Assembly: GCA_937915485.1 (NCBI GenBank)
Contig: CALGII010000317.1
Coordinates: 1 to 16,386, forward strand
DNA: 16,386 nucleotides
DNA from: an uncultured Ignavibacteriota bacterium
Lineage (GTDB): Bacteria; Bacteroidota; Ignavibacteria; Tepidaquicellales; Tepidaquicellaceae
Reading direction: 5' to 3'
The position numbers and the translations under genes were made by a program. Under the pieces are notes generated by a model. That model was not told the origin of the DNA and did not search any database. It worked only from the letters and a program-made list of their open reading frames with translations. Of this stretch, positions 1 to 8,900 are shown in pieces. Positions within the stretch are counted from its first letter, which is position 1; every line of letters begins with the position of its first letter.

Positions 1-29
1 AATAAAAAAGACGCGGGTGAGCGCGTCTT
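1..29 (-). terminator. Rho-independent terminator of pta-ackA
   Basis: An 8-bp perfect stem (AAGACGCG at 8-15 with CGCGTCTT at 22-29) closes a 6-nt loop. Read on the minus strand it is followed by TTTTTTATT. It lies 28 nt beyond the ackA stop codon and marks the end of the pta-ackA transcript. There is no good T-run on the plus side, so it probably acts in one direction. Confidence 0.85.
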
Positions 30-56
30 AAATTTAATAAAGATGAGATAAAATAA

Positions 57-1259
57 TTATGCGTTTACGTGCTGTTTGCTTTTTATTATTTCGAGTGTAT
101 CTCTGGCAATCATAAGTTCTTCATTAGTCGGAATGACATAAACCTTAACTTTTGAAGAAGGCAATGATATTTCTGCGAGTTCGCCTCTCACTGTCTTGTT
201 CTTTTCGACATCAAGATAGAGTCCCATGAATTCGAGTCCCTTGCAGGCTTCATATCTCGTTTCGTAATCGTTCTCGCCGATTCCCGCGGTAAAGACGAGC
301 GCGTCGAGACCGCCCATTACGATAGCGTAAGCGCCGATGAATTTTTTCAGACGGTAATCGAACATTTCGAGCGCGAGTTTTGCTCTTCTGTTACCTTCGT
401 GGAAAGCGTTTTCAAGGTCGCGGAAATCATTGCTTATACCCGACACACCGAGCATCCCTGATTTCTTATTCATCACGTCATCTATCTGCTTTGCCGACAA
501 ACCTTCCACGTTCTCGAGAATCGGAATTAACGCCGGGTCAACGTCTCCGCATCTGGTACCCATAATAAGCCCGCCCGTAGGAGTATGTCCCATGCTGGTA
601 TCAATGCTCTTGCCGTTCAGAATCGCGCAAACGCTTGCTCCGTTTCCAAGATGGCAAGATACAATTTTCGATTCCTTCTTGCCGAGCAGTTCAATCGCCA
701 CCTGCGACACGTATCTATGAGACGTACCGTGAAAGCCGTACCTGCGTACTCTGTACTTCTCGTAAAGTTCGTACGGCAGAGCGTACATGTAACAGTAATC
801 AGGCATTGTCTGATGGAAAGCCGTATCGAATACTCCGACCATCGGAACATTCGGAAGCACTTCCTGACACGCCCTTATTCCTTTTATGTTCGGCGGATTA
901 TGAAGCGGCGCGAAGAATGAGCATTCATCGAGCGCCTTCACAACGTCTTCCGTTATAAGCACCGAGCCCGAATATTTTTCACCCGCGTGAACCACTCTAT
1001 GACCAACGGCATCGATTTCCGAAACGTCTTTCAGGACGTTTTCCTCTTTAAGAATATCAAAAACGAGTTTTATTGCGTCGGTATGATTTAGAATTGTCTT
1101 TTCAATTTTTTTCTTTTCCCCTCTTACGTAAAAAGTCATCGATGAACCTTCGGCGCCTATTCTTTCGACGAGTCCTTTGGAGATGACTTTTTCTCCTTCC
1201 ATATCAATCAACTGATATTTCAGTGATGAACTTCCTGTATTTACTACGAATATTTTCAT
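57..1259 (-). CDS. ackA: Acetate kinase
   Basis: Cytoplasmic enzyme that makes ATP and acetate from acetyl phosphate and ADP, the last step of the Pta-AckA pathway. Its 400 residues match the usual family length. Visible family landmarks: VNTGSSSLKY at 6-15 with Asn7; GHRVVHAGE at 86-94 with the substrate-binding Arg88; FDTAFHQ with Asp145; GFHGTSH with His177; the nucleotide-binding HLGNGAS at 203-209; GTRCGDVDP with Arg236; and PTNEE near Glu380. These correspond to the catalytic Asn, Arg, Asp, His, Arg and Glu of characterised acetate kinases. It starts 19 nt after the pta stop, so the two are surely cotranscribed. The ATG is preceded by AT-rich DNA without a Shine-Dalgarno sequence, as is common in Bacteroidota. 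A strong terminator follows. Confidence 0.98.
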   Translation of the reverse strand: MKIFVVNTGSSSLKYQLIDMEGEKVISKGLVERIGAEGSSMTFYVRGEKKKIEKTILNHTDAIKLVFDILKEENVLKDVSEIDAVGHRVVHAGEKYSGSVLITEDVVKALDECSFFAPLHNPPNIKGIRACQEVLPNVPMVGVFDTAFHQTMPDYCYMYALPYELYEKYRVRRYGFHGTSHRYVSQVAIELLGKKESKIVSCHLGNGASVCAILNGKSIDTSMGHTPTGGLIMGTRCGDVDPALIPILENVEGLSAKQIDDVMNKKSGMLGVSGISNDFRDLENAFHEGNRRAKLALEMFDYRLKKFIGAYAIVMGGLDALVFTAGIGENDYETRYEACKGLEFMGLYLDVEKNKTVRGELAEISLPSSKVKVYVIPTNEELMIARDTLEIIKSKQHVNA

Positions 1260-1278
1260 TATTTATTTTTTTAAAATT

Positions 1279-2274
1279 TTATCCAATTGCCTGTACGGCG
1301 GTAATCGCAACTACGTCGACAATTTCGTCCACGGTACAGCCGCGTGAAAGGTCGTTAATCGGCAGAGCGAAGCCCTGACTAATCGGTCCGATAGTATTCG
1401 CTTTAGCGAGCCGCTGAACGAGTTTATAACCTATATTACCCGACTGCAAATCGGGGAATATAATTACGTTCGCTTTACCCGCAACGGGGCTTTTCTTTGC
1501 TTTCATCATTCCGACCTCGGGAACGAGCGCCGCGTCCAACTGCAGGTCGCCGTCGATGAGCAGTTCAGGCATTTTTTCTTTCGCGATTCTCGTTGCTTCT
1601 ACGACCTTGTCAACGAACTCGTGTTTTGCCGAGCCGTGAGTTGAGAATGAAAGCATCGCGACTTTGGGTTCGATGCTAAGAAGCGATTTTGCGGTAGCAG
1701 CGGTTGATATCGCTATCGACGCGAGTTCTTCGGCGTTTGGATTCGGGTTTATGGCGCAGTCAGCAAAAACAATCGTGCCGTTATCGCCGAACGAGCAATC
1801 GGGAACTTCCATAACAAAACAACTCGACACTATAGAGATGCCGGGCGAAGTTTTAATAATCTGAAAACCAGGTCTCAGCAAATCTCCGGTCGAGTGAATC
1901 GCGCCCGACACGAGCCCGTCCGCGTCTCCGGTCTTTACCATCATCGTGGCGTAATAAATTGTGTCTTTCATAGTCTCAAGCGCTTCTTCGTAAGTCACGC
2001 CTTTCGACTTTCTCATTTCAAAAAACTTCTTCGAATACTCTTCGTGCTTATCCGAAGTTTCAGGATTAATAATTTTGATACCGGAAATATCCGCACCGTG
2101 TTTCTTTGCTTCATCACGAATTTTATTTTCGTTGCCAAGCAAAATCACATCTGCGAGTTTTTCCTTTGTAATTTTTTCCGCGGCGAGTAAATTTCTTTTT
2201 TCGCAGCCTTCGGGAAGAGCAATCGTTTTCCTGACAGAACGAGCCTTATCCCATATCTTCTTCATAACTGACAT
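1279..2274 (-). CDS. pta: Phosphate acetyltransferase (phosphotransacetylase)
   Basis: Cytoplasmic enzyme converting acetyl-CoA and phosphate to acetyl phosphate, which AckA encoded just downstream uses. At 331 residues it is the short single-domain Pta, without the N-terminal DRTGG/regulatory region of the enterobacterial enzyme. Landmarks: KTGDADGLVSGAIHSTGD at 114-131; the Pta signature FPDLQSGNIGYKLVQRL at 273-289; and GPISQGFALPINDLSRGC at 296-313, with Ser310 and Arg311 where Ser309/Arg310 lie in the Methanosarcina enzyme, and Asp316 next. The active site therefore looks intact, unlike the PTA domain of the malic enzyme in this window. ATG at 2274 gives MSVMKK; an internal Met4 (ATG at 2265) is an equally possible start. 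It is the first gene of a two-gene operon and has palindromes just upstream. Confidence 0.97.
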   Translation of the reverse strand: MSVMKKIWDKARSVRKTIALPEGCEKRNLLAAEKITKEKLADVILLGNENKIRDEAKKHGADISGIKIINPETSDKHEEYSKKFFEMRKSKGVTYEEALETMKDTIYYATMMVKTGDADGLVSGAIHSTGDLLRPGFQIIKTSPGISIVSSCFVMEVPDCSFGDNGTIVFADCAINPNPNAEELASIAISTAATAKSLLSIEPKVAMLSFSTHGSAKHEFVDKVVEATRIAKEKMPELLIDGDLQLDAALVPEVGMMKAKKSPVAGKANVIIFPDLQSGNIGYKLVQRLAKANTIGPISQGFALPINDLSRGCTVDEIVDVVAITAVQAIG

Positions 2275-2288
2275 GACTATCTATTTAA

Positions 2289-2306
2289 TTTGAATGGTCA
2301 TTCAAA
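2289..2306. promoter_or_regulatory. Perfect palindrome upstream of pta, candidate operator
   Basis: TTTGAATG (2289-2296) and CATTCAAA (2299-2306) form a perfect 8-bp inverted repeat around a GT centre. The inner end is 14 bp from the pta ATG. On the minus strand the site overlaps TATTTTG, a near match to a Bacteroidota -7 box with one spacer base missing, so it would cover the transcription start. The size and symmetry suit a dimeric repressor such as a TetR-family protein; the regulator is not identified and the role is inferred. Confidence 0.5.
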
Positions 2307-2312
2307 ATAGTC

Positions 2313-2327
2313 AATTTCAGTGAAATT
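2313..2327. promoter_or_regulatory. Second perfect palindrome upstream of pta
   Basis: AATTTCA and TGAAATT surround a single central G, a perfect 7-bp inverted repeat only 6 bp beyond the first palindrome. It differs in sequence from that site, so it is either a second protein's site or a chance product of AT-rich DNA. It would lie upstream of, or in, the core promoter of pta-ackA. Confidence 0.3.
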
Positions 2328-2400
2328 TTAAATGGAAATTATCGGTGACTTAAATAAATAAATGAGTGAATATGTTGATTTCCGTGGGAATATTCATGAA

Positions 2401-3030
2401 TCATTGTATATACGTAACACCCGCTCCTAAAGAGAAATCCGCGCTTTTTCCGATTAAATTCGTTTCAAATTCGGGGAAAACGCTGAATATTTTTGAGAGC
2501 GGAATTTCATACCCGATTCCGAATTTGACAACTGGGGGAATTTTTATCGATTCACCGTAATTTTTAGACGCCGTTCTGCTTAACAGACCGAATCCTAACT
2601 TCGCGTAACCCGGCGCGTCGTTACCGAAAGGATAAATCTTCGTGCCGACGGATATCAGGAACGAATATTTCATGCTTTCCGAAAGCGTTTGAGAACTGCT
2701 GCTCGTGTTTTCCTTAACGACGTACTTCATTCTTGAAACTGTAAGTTCGGTATATAATGAAACGACAGAGCCCATTTTGTACTGAACGTTAGGAGTAATC
2801 CCGTATCCGTAAGTATAGTACGAAGTGCTGGTTTCATTGGAAGTTATTATTCCCTGAAGTTTCAGTTTAAACAGCGCGTTGGGAGATTCCTTATCAGACT
2901 TCTTATCGGGAAACTGCGCATAAGAATTCAGCGTATTGATGCTTAAAGAAAAGAAGAAAATTAAAAATAATGTTTTCGTTAAAAAGAAAACTTTTGCCGT
3001 AAAAGTATTCCTGTTATTGTTCCGCCTCAT
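2401..3030 (-). CDS. Small outer-membrane beta-barrel-like protein
   Basis: I do not recognise a specific family. The 209-residue product starts with a long basic, Asn/Arg-rich n-region followed by a hydrophobic stretch at about 14-31 and a likely signal peptidase I site SYA|Q after residue 38. The mature part has alternating hydrophobic/polar segments rich in Tyr, Gly and Ser (for example YYTYGYGITPNVQYKMG at 71-87, AKLGFGLLSRTASK, VVKFGIGYEIPLS, FSLGAGVTYIQ). This resembles short 8-strand outer-membrane barrels (the OmpA/OmpW-like 'outer membrane beta-barrel' class) of Bacteroidota. The final strand ends in Tyr-Ile-Gln rather than the usual terminal aromatic residue. It lies 98 bp downstream of a terminated peptidase gene, so it probably has its own promoter; TATATTTC at 3055-3048 is a one-mismatch -7 candidate. 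Function unknown. Confidence 0.7.
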   Translation of the reverse strand: MRRNNNRNTFTAKVFFLTKTLFLIFFFSLSINTLNSYAQFPDKKSDKESPNALFKLKLQGIITSNETSTSYYTYGYGITPNVQYKMGSVVSLYTELTVSRMKYVVKENTSSSSQTLSESMKYSFLISVGTKIYPFGNDAPGYAKLGFGLLSRTASKNYGESIKIPPVVKFGIGYEIPLSKIFSVFPEFETNLIGKSADFSLGAGVTYIQ

Positions 3031-3070
3031 CCCCTATGATTAATTGTGAAATATAGCCCAATGCAATTCA

Positions 3071-3101
3071 ATAAAAAAGGCTTTCCATACGGAAAGCCTT
3101 T
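3071..3101 (-). terminator. Rho-independent terminator after the shorter C25 peptidase
   Basis: An 11-bp perfect stem (AAAGGCTTTCC at 3076-3086 with GGAAAGCCTTT at 3091-3101) closes an ATAC loop. On the minus strand a T-run (TTTTTTAT) follows. It lies 27 nt beyond the stop codon of the 5624-3129 peptidase and separates it from the barrel gene. Confidence 0.9.
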
Positions 3102-3128
3102 CACACAATATTTACTATTGTTTCTCCT

Positions 3129-5624
3129 TTACTTGATAAGCATAAATCTCTTAACGTCAGTGAAAGTGCCTGCGGTAATTTTATAAGTATAAGCGCCGCT
3201 TGAAAGGCTGCTGCCGTCAAAATCCACGGAATAATATCCGGGCTGTCTCATATCGTTTACGAGTGTCGCTACTTCCCTGCCGAGAATGTCGAACACCTGT
3301 ATCGTAACGAAACTGCTTTTCGGAATCGAATATGAAATTTTAGTTACGGGATTGAAAGGATTCGGATAATTCTGACCGAGCGAAAATTCTTTCGGCAGTC
3401 CGTTTTCATTTCCCGCTAATCCGGTTGCAAGAACTACGTTCACATTACCTTCGTAACGGTAATAGTTCTGCTTGGTTATAACGACTTTAATGACGTCGCC
3501 GATATTCAGCGTACCGGTTATAGGAACGGCTATAGTCGAGCCTGTGCCCGTGGCAGTGCCGAGGATTGTAGTATCTTTCGTTATAGCGATGAAAGAGCCT
3601 GTGTTGGCATTGACGTTGAAACTTGTCGCCGTGTAGGCAATCTGGTTCGCGTGGTTTACCGCCATATTCTGCGGAACTTCGGAGTATAAATTAAGGAACG
3701 CGTCCCCGTGCATATGGAACAGCCTGTACGTGACGAGTTTATTGCTCGTATTATACGGCCAGGATGACTGCTGAAGGAAATATTTTCCTGCCGCCATTCC
3801 GAAAGCGGGTTTTAAATCCCTAGATGCGGGAGTCGTACCGTACGCGGGCATGAAGTTCGGCCACATATTGTCGTACATTCCCCAGCAGTACGTGTCGTTG
3901 ACGAACGAGTATGAAACTTCCGCGGGGCATACCATTCCGAGAGCGCCCGCGTTCTGACCGTTATATTTATACCTGTAAAACACCTCGACGAAACTTCCGT
4001 TCGACGGGCATCCCGAAGGATTGTGATACGCGCCCGTCTGGCAGTTTATCGAATAAACGAACGTCAGGTTTGTATTCGTCAGACTGTTTATGTTTGAAGT
4101 CGAGTAAGAGGGTTCTCCCCAGCCGGTGTACAAGCCATGGTCACGGTGCTGGAGGATGAACGAGCCGCTGTTAATCGCATTGTTTACCATTGTTGCCGTG
4201 CCGCCGTCGAAGTTTCCGAGCGAGTCGGGTGTCATCGGGATATAGCCGAGTCCCGCAGTTCCGAAATAATTCACGACAGTCGCGGTATTTGTCGCCGTGG
4301 ACCACTGCGTTCCAGGCGTGCCTGAATATACTTTATTTATTCTCACGGGGTTCTTGCCGAGCGAGTGCTTGAAGAAACCGCCAAGCACTTCCGAACAAAT
4401 CTGGAACCACCTCGTAGTCTGCCAACCTAAAGCAGTAATCGGATTGCTGTAATATGACGGCTGTGTCGGGGGATTCCTTTCGTAATTTATATTTTTCGTG
4501 ATTAAAGTCTGCAACTCGGTTGTGTTATTACCGATTATTCTCGAGAAAACTATTTCGGGCATTTCGTCATTGTTGACGTCGGCGTAATAGTTATCGGAGG
4601 CGAAATCGGGATAGCCCGAGTCAGGCTGCAGTTTGGAAATAATACCAGTCATTCCCGACGCGTCAGTGCTGTAGTCAGCCATAAGGCAAACCGCTACGGG
4701 TTTAACCACCCAGTTATTGTAAGCATTCTGCACCCAGGCTTTAATTGTCTCGACGTTGTTTCCGCCGATTTGGGAGAGTTTAAACACGCCTGTCTTGATT
4801 CCCTGCGCTGTCCTGAATTTCTTCAATGTGTCCGCCCATGGCGCGAAATCCGCGCCGTCAGGAATAATGATTACGTATTCGTATCCGTATGCAAGCATAA
4901 TGTCCCTGTCTCTCGCTGAAAAATCGATTACAGGAAGCGAAGAGTAGTTTAATATCGCGTCGCTGATTATCGGTTCGAACCATCTGCTTCTGTACGCGGG
5001 GTCTCCGAAAGTTCCGTTGCCGCCGATGAAATCGACCTGAACCTTTATGTCCTTGTACACTATCAGTTCTCTCGTTACCGGATTATACTGGAACGGGGTT
5101 ATACCGAGCATAACAACGTCAACTCCCCTTATCTGCTGGGGTTCGGACATCATCACGGGCGACTGAGGATACAGACCGCCTTTTTCATATACGCTTTTAT
5201 CTTTCACGTATTTCAAAGGTCTCGGGTCATCATCTTTCGGAAGCACAGGAGCGGGAGCGATATCCACGTTTTTTATCACTTCCGTTCTGGAGGATACGAT
5301 TTTGTAAGTCGCGAACGAGCCCTTTGGAATCGCTATGTATCTTCCTGTTCCCGCGAGGTCAGGTTTGCCCGCGTCGTTCGGAAGAAAAACGCCTTCAATC
5401 TTTGCGGCTTTGAGGTTAATACCGTCAACTTCCACATCTTCAAGATAAAGTTTTGATACCGAAAAATTTATCTCGACTCCTGTGGATTTTTGATTGGTCA
5501 TCGTGAGTCCGTTCGGACCCCAGTTCCCTTTGTATTCAATCTGCTGTGAGATGGAGTTGTTTGCTGCGAGAAATACAAAAAGGATAATAAAGAGTGAGGA
5601 AATGTAAAATTTCATTTTTTTCAT
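3129..5624 (-). CDS. Gingipain-like cysteine peptidase (family C25) with T9SS sorting domain
   Basis: Secreted cysteine endopeptidase, exported by Sec and then by the type IX secretion system. Order in the 831 residues: signal peptide 1-26 (ANNSIS|QQ); gingipain-type propeptide about 28-225; C25 catalytic domain about 240-645; the Ig-like C25 C-terminal domain about 650-735; T9SS type A sorting domain about 745-831 (QNYPNPFNPVTKISYSIP, DILGREVATLVND, terminal KRFMLIK). Candidate catalytic residues are His496 in QHRDHG and Cys528 in SINCQTG, 32 apart, close to the 33-residue gap between His211 and Cys244 in RgpB. ADVNNDEMPE at 348-357 resembles the acidic metal-binding loop of the family. ATG at 5624 gives MKKMKFY; Met4 is an alternative start. 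It is the shorter of two paralogs, and a terminator precedes and follows it, so it forms its own unit. Cleavage specificity cannot be read from the sequence. Confidence 0.93.
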   Translation of the reverse strand: MKKMKFYISSLFIILFVFLAANNSISQQIEYKGNWGPNGLTMTNQKSTGVEINFSVSKLYLEDVEVDGINLKAAKIEGVFLPNDAGKPDLAGTGRYIAIPKGSFATYKIVSSRTEVIKNVDIAPAPVLPKDDDPRPLKYVKDKSVYEKGGLYPQSPVMMSEPQQIRGVDVVMLGITPFQYNPVTRELIVYKDIKVQVDFIGGNGTFGDPAYRSRWFEPIISDAILNYSSLPVIDFSARDRDIMLAYGYEYVIIIPDGADFAPWADTLKKFRTAQGIKTGVFKLSQIGGNNVETIKAWVQNAYNNWVVKPVAVCLMADYSTDASGMTGIISKLQPDSGYPDFASDNYYADVNNDEMPEIVFSRIIGNNTTELQTLITKNINYERNPPTQPSYYSNPITALGWQTTRWFQICSEVLGGFFKHSLGKNPVRINKVYSGTPGTQWSTATNTATVVNYFGTAGLGYIPMTPDSLGNFDGGTATMVNNAINSGSFILQHRDHGLYTGWGEPSYSTSNINSLTNTNLTFVYSINCQTGAYHNPSGCPSNGSFVEVFYRYKYNGQNAGALGMVCPAEVSYSFVNDTYCWGMYDNMWPNFMPAYGTTPASRDLKPAFGMAAGKYFLQQSSWPYNTSNKLVTYRLFHMHGDAFLNLYSEVPQNMAVNHANQIAYTATSFNVNANTGSFIAITKDTTILGTATGTGSTIAVPITGTLNIGDVIKVVITKQNYYRYEGNVNVVLATGLAGNENGLPKEFSLGQNYPNPFNPVTKISYSIPKSSFVTIQVFDILGREVATLVNDMRQPGYYSVDFDGSSLSSGAYTYKITAGTFTDVKRFMLIK

Positions 5625-5829
5625 GCTTTCATTTATGTGTTTTGGGAAAATAATAACTTCTTAGTAAATTAAAATTCGGAGAGAGTGAATTTAATTTTCA
5701 AAGTAATTTCCTGTTTCTTGTTCCTTGTTGGTATTAAAGATATGAATAACTATATATTTATTAAATGGATTTTGACGGAGATGAGCATTAATTTTTATCA
5801 ATCAAAAAATAAAAGTTCATTCAAAAATG

Positions 5830-5858
5830 TTTTTTTTGCGCGGGGGGTGCCGAGGGGG
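5830..5858. other. Homopolymer-rich tract between the two C25 peptidase genes
   Basis: The 289-bp gap between the two peptidase genes is AT-rich except here, where T8 (5830-5837) is followed by GCGC, G6 (5842-5847) and G5 (5854-5858). It sits immediately downstream, in the minus direction, of the terminator of the longer peptidase. Two long G-runs are too few for a simple intramolecular G-quadruplex. I see no convincing promoter motif in the remaining 5625-5829 stretch, though it must hold the promoter of the shorter peptidase. Confidence 0.4.
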
Positions 5859-5862
5859 AAAT

Positions 5863-5893
5863 AAAAAAGGCTGCCTTATAAAGGCAGCCTTTT
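5863..5893. terminator. Rho-independent terminator after the longer C25 peptidase
   Basis: A 13-bp perfect stem (5865-5877 with 5881-5893, core GGCTGCCTT/AAGGCAGCC) closes an ATA loop, 20 nt beyond the stop codon at 5914. On the minus strand it runs into TTTTTTATTT. The plus side also has T4ATTAT, so it may work both ways, although no plus-strand gene needs it. Confidence 0.92.
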
Positions 5894-5913
5894 ATTATAG
5901 AAATTAATACAAA

Positions 5914-8900
5914 TTACTTTAGAAGAATGAATCTCTTCACATCGGTAAATGTGCCTGCCGTAAACCTGTAGAAGTAAACGCCGCTGGCGAAGTTGCTTCC
6001 GTCGAAATCAACCGTGTAATAGCCCGGCTGTTTCGTGTCGTTTACGAGAGTCGCGACTTCTCTTCCGAGAATGTCGTACACCTTTATTGTAATCAGGCTT
6101 TGTTTCGGTACTCCGTAATTAATCTTTGTCACGGGGTTGAACGGGTTCGGATAGTTCTGAGATATTGAGAATACTTTCGGTACAGTAGTGAGTTCGTTGC
6201 CCGTGCCCGTTGCCGTACTGTAGTAAATCGTAATGTTAGGACGCAATGACTGATTCGAGCCGCTTGTCATCGTGCATCCCGAACTGTTATCCGTGTAATA
6301 CCCTCTCGTCATGTTCGCGACTGAAGTTGCATAGACGGGAGAATACTCCGTATAACTCGAGTTGTCATAACATATTTCGATAAGAAGGTTACTAGAGCCG
6401 TTGTACGTAAGAGGTGTCTGCATATCAATGTACTGCCAGCCTGTTCCCGGCACGGTGTATGTACCGCTGTAACAGGTTGTCCAGCCGCTTGATACCCAGG
6501 AGGATATCGACGTGGCTGTTGTATGCTGCATCTTCACGCTGAATCCGCTCATCGGCTGTGACGAAGCGGTCGCAACGTTGAATCCGATGCGTGTTATCGC
6601 GCCTGAGAACGACTTACCCGCGTTAAGTTCCGAAGCAAGGTAAAGAATCTGTGTTCTTCCGTCCATCCAGTAAGTGGTGTACGGATAGTTAGAGGTTGAA
6701 GTTCCCGTGCCGATAACGACCCAGTTCTTGCCAACCGTAACCTGGAATGAATCAATCGAAGTAATCACGCCGCCGAGGGTGTACATTTTGAGTTTGAATT
6801 TCGCCGCCGTGCCAATAGGTGTGCTCGGGGATGCCGAGATCTGGAACGGCATTCTCAGAGAGTCGGATGCGTTTATGTTTCCGTAAACGCAGCTGTCGGT
6901 AATCATCGTTATGTAGGATGATGTGGTTGTCAGTTTAGCGCTGACTATCTTCGCCTGTGACGTACCACCGTTTCTAAGAGCAATCTTGAACTTCGCGGTT
7001 TCACCCGGGTCAACGTTACCGTTGTTATTGCCTGTTGAATCCGTAATCACGTTTGTTCCCATCGAAATCTTAGGAGCGTGTCCTATAAGCGAGAAGCCGC
7101 TTGTCCACGTATCCGAGCCGCTTGTTGCCACGACAGTGAAATCGACTTGTGTATTATCGGGGATTAAGTTAGAAACATTGTATGCGAAAGCGTTGTTTAC
7201 CATAACCGTGCTGCCCGCCGCGATGTTGCCGTAACTCTCCGTACTGTCCGTGATTGTAATGTACGGACTGATTGATCTCAATTTTATCGTTACGCTGTTT
7301 GCAACGACCGAGCCTACGTTTTTCGCTCTGAAGTTAAGTTTATTTGTTTCGCCGTAATCCATCTTGCCGTCGCCGTTGCCTAACGGAGAAGCGTCGTTAA
7401 TAGCGACAGAGTCCTTAACTACGTACGGACCCGAAGAGGGAATTACGTTTACATAACCCGTATATCTGTAATAGTTCTGCTTTGTTATTACTACTTTCAT
7501 TATCTGTCCCGGAGTCTGCGAGCCCGGAATCGTTATGTTAACGGGTGAACCCGTACCGGTAGCAGTTCCGAGAATGTTGCCGTCTATCGATAACGCAATG
7601 AACGCTCCTGAATTCGCTGTAACCGCGAATTGAGTCACGCCAGCCGTAACAGCCGATGCATGGTTTACGGTAAGGTTCTGAGGAACCTCGGAGAATAAGT
7701 TAAGGAACGCGTCACCGTGCATATGGAACAACCTGTAAGTTACGAGTTTATCACTCGTGTTATAAGGCCAGGATGACTGCTGCAGGAAGAATTTGCCCGC
7801 CGCCATACCGAAAGCCGGTTTTTCATCTCTAGACGCCGGTGTGGTTCCGTACGCGGGCATGAAATTAGGCCACATATTATCGTACATACCCCACACGTAC
7901 GTATCGTTCACGAATGAATATGAAACTTCCGCGGGGCAGACCAGACCGAGCGCTCCCGCGTTCTGATTATTGTATTTATACCTGTAAAACACTTCAACAA
8001 AACTTGCCTCAGAGGGACATCCTGACGGATTGTGATACGCGCCCGTCTGACAGTTAATCGAATAAACGAATGTCAGATCTGTGTTAGTAAGCGACGGGAT
8101 GTTAGAAGTTGTGAAGCCCGGTTCGCCCCAACCTGTATACATTCCGTGGTCGCGGTGCTGCAGAAGGAATGAGCCGCTGTTGAGGGCGTTAACGACCATC
8201 TGCGCCGTGCCGCCGTCAAAGCCGCCTAACGAATCCGGCGTCATCGGAATGTAACCGAGCCCGGTCGTTCCGAAATAATTCACTACAGTCGCCGTGTTTG
8301 TCGCAGTCGACCACTGAGTTCCCGGCGTGCCTGAATAGACTTTATTAATTCTAACGGGATTTTTCCCTTTAACCTTTTTTAAGAAACCGCCGACGAGTTC
8401 CGAGCATAACTGGAACCATCTTTCTGTCTGCCAGCCGAGAGCCGTTATCGGATGATTATAGAACGCGGCTGATGTAGGCGGATTTCTTTCGTAATTTAAT
8501 TCCTTCGAGATTAATGTCTGAAGTTGATCGTTGTTGTTCGCTATTATCCTTGAGAAAACAATCTCAGGCATTTCGTCGTTATTGACGTCGGCGTAATAGT
8601 TATCGGATGCGAAATTCGGATAACCGGAGTCAGGCTGCAGTTTCGAGATAATCGTGCTTGCGCCTGATGCATCCGTACCATAGTCAGCCATTAAACAAAT
8701 CGCGGCGGGTTTTATTGTCCAGTTGTTATAAGCATTCTGAACCCATGCCTTGATTGTTTCGACGTTGTTGCCGCCGATATCGGACAGTTTATAAATTCCG
8801 GTTTTTATACCCTGTTCCGACCTGAATCTCTTTACAGTATCAGCCCATGCTGAGAATTCCGCATTGTTAGGTACGATAATGACGTACTCATAACCGGTTT

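Noticed and set aside
585..920. Plus-strand frames inside ackA
   Set aside because: Antisense to a fully conserved acetate kinase gene; Arg/Ser/His-rich products typical of shadow translation.
2367..2396. Hairpin TGAATAT/ATATTCA as terminator of the barrel gene
   Set aside because: Only a 7-bp A/T-rich stem with a 16-nt loop and a broken T-run; too weak compared with the four clear terminators in this window.
2366..2560. Short plus-strand frame across the pta/barrel gene gap
   Set aside because: Mostly antisense to the 3' end of the barrel gene; no domain and no ribosome-binding signal.
5842..5858. G-quadruplex
   Set aside because: Only two G-runs are present, whereas an intramolecular quadruplex needs four.
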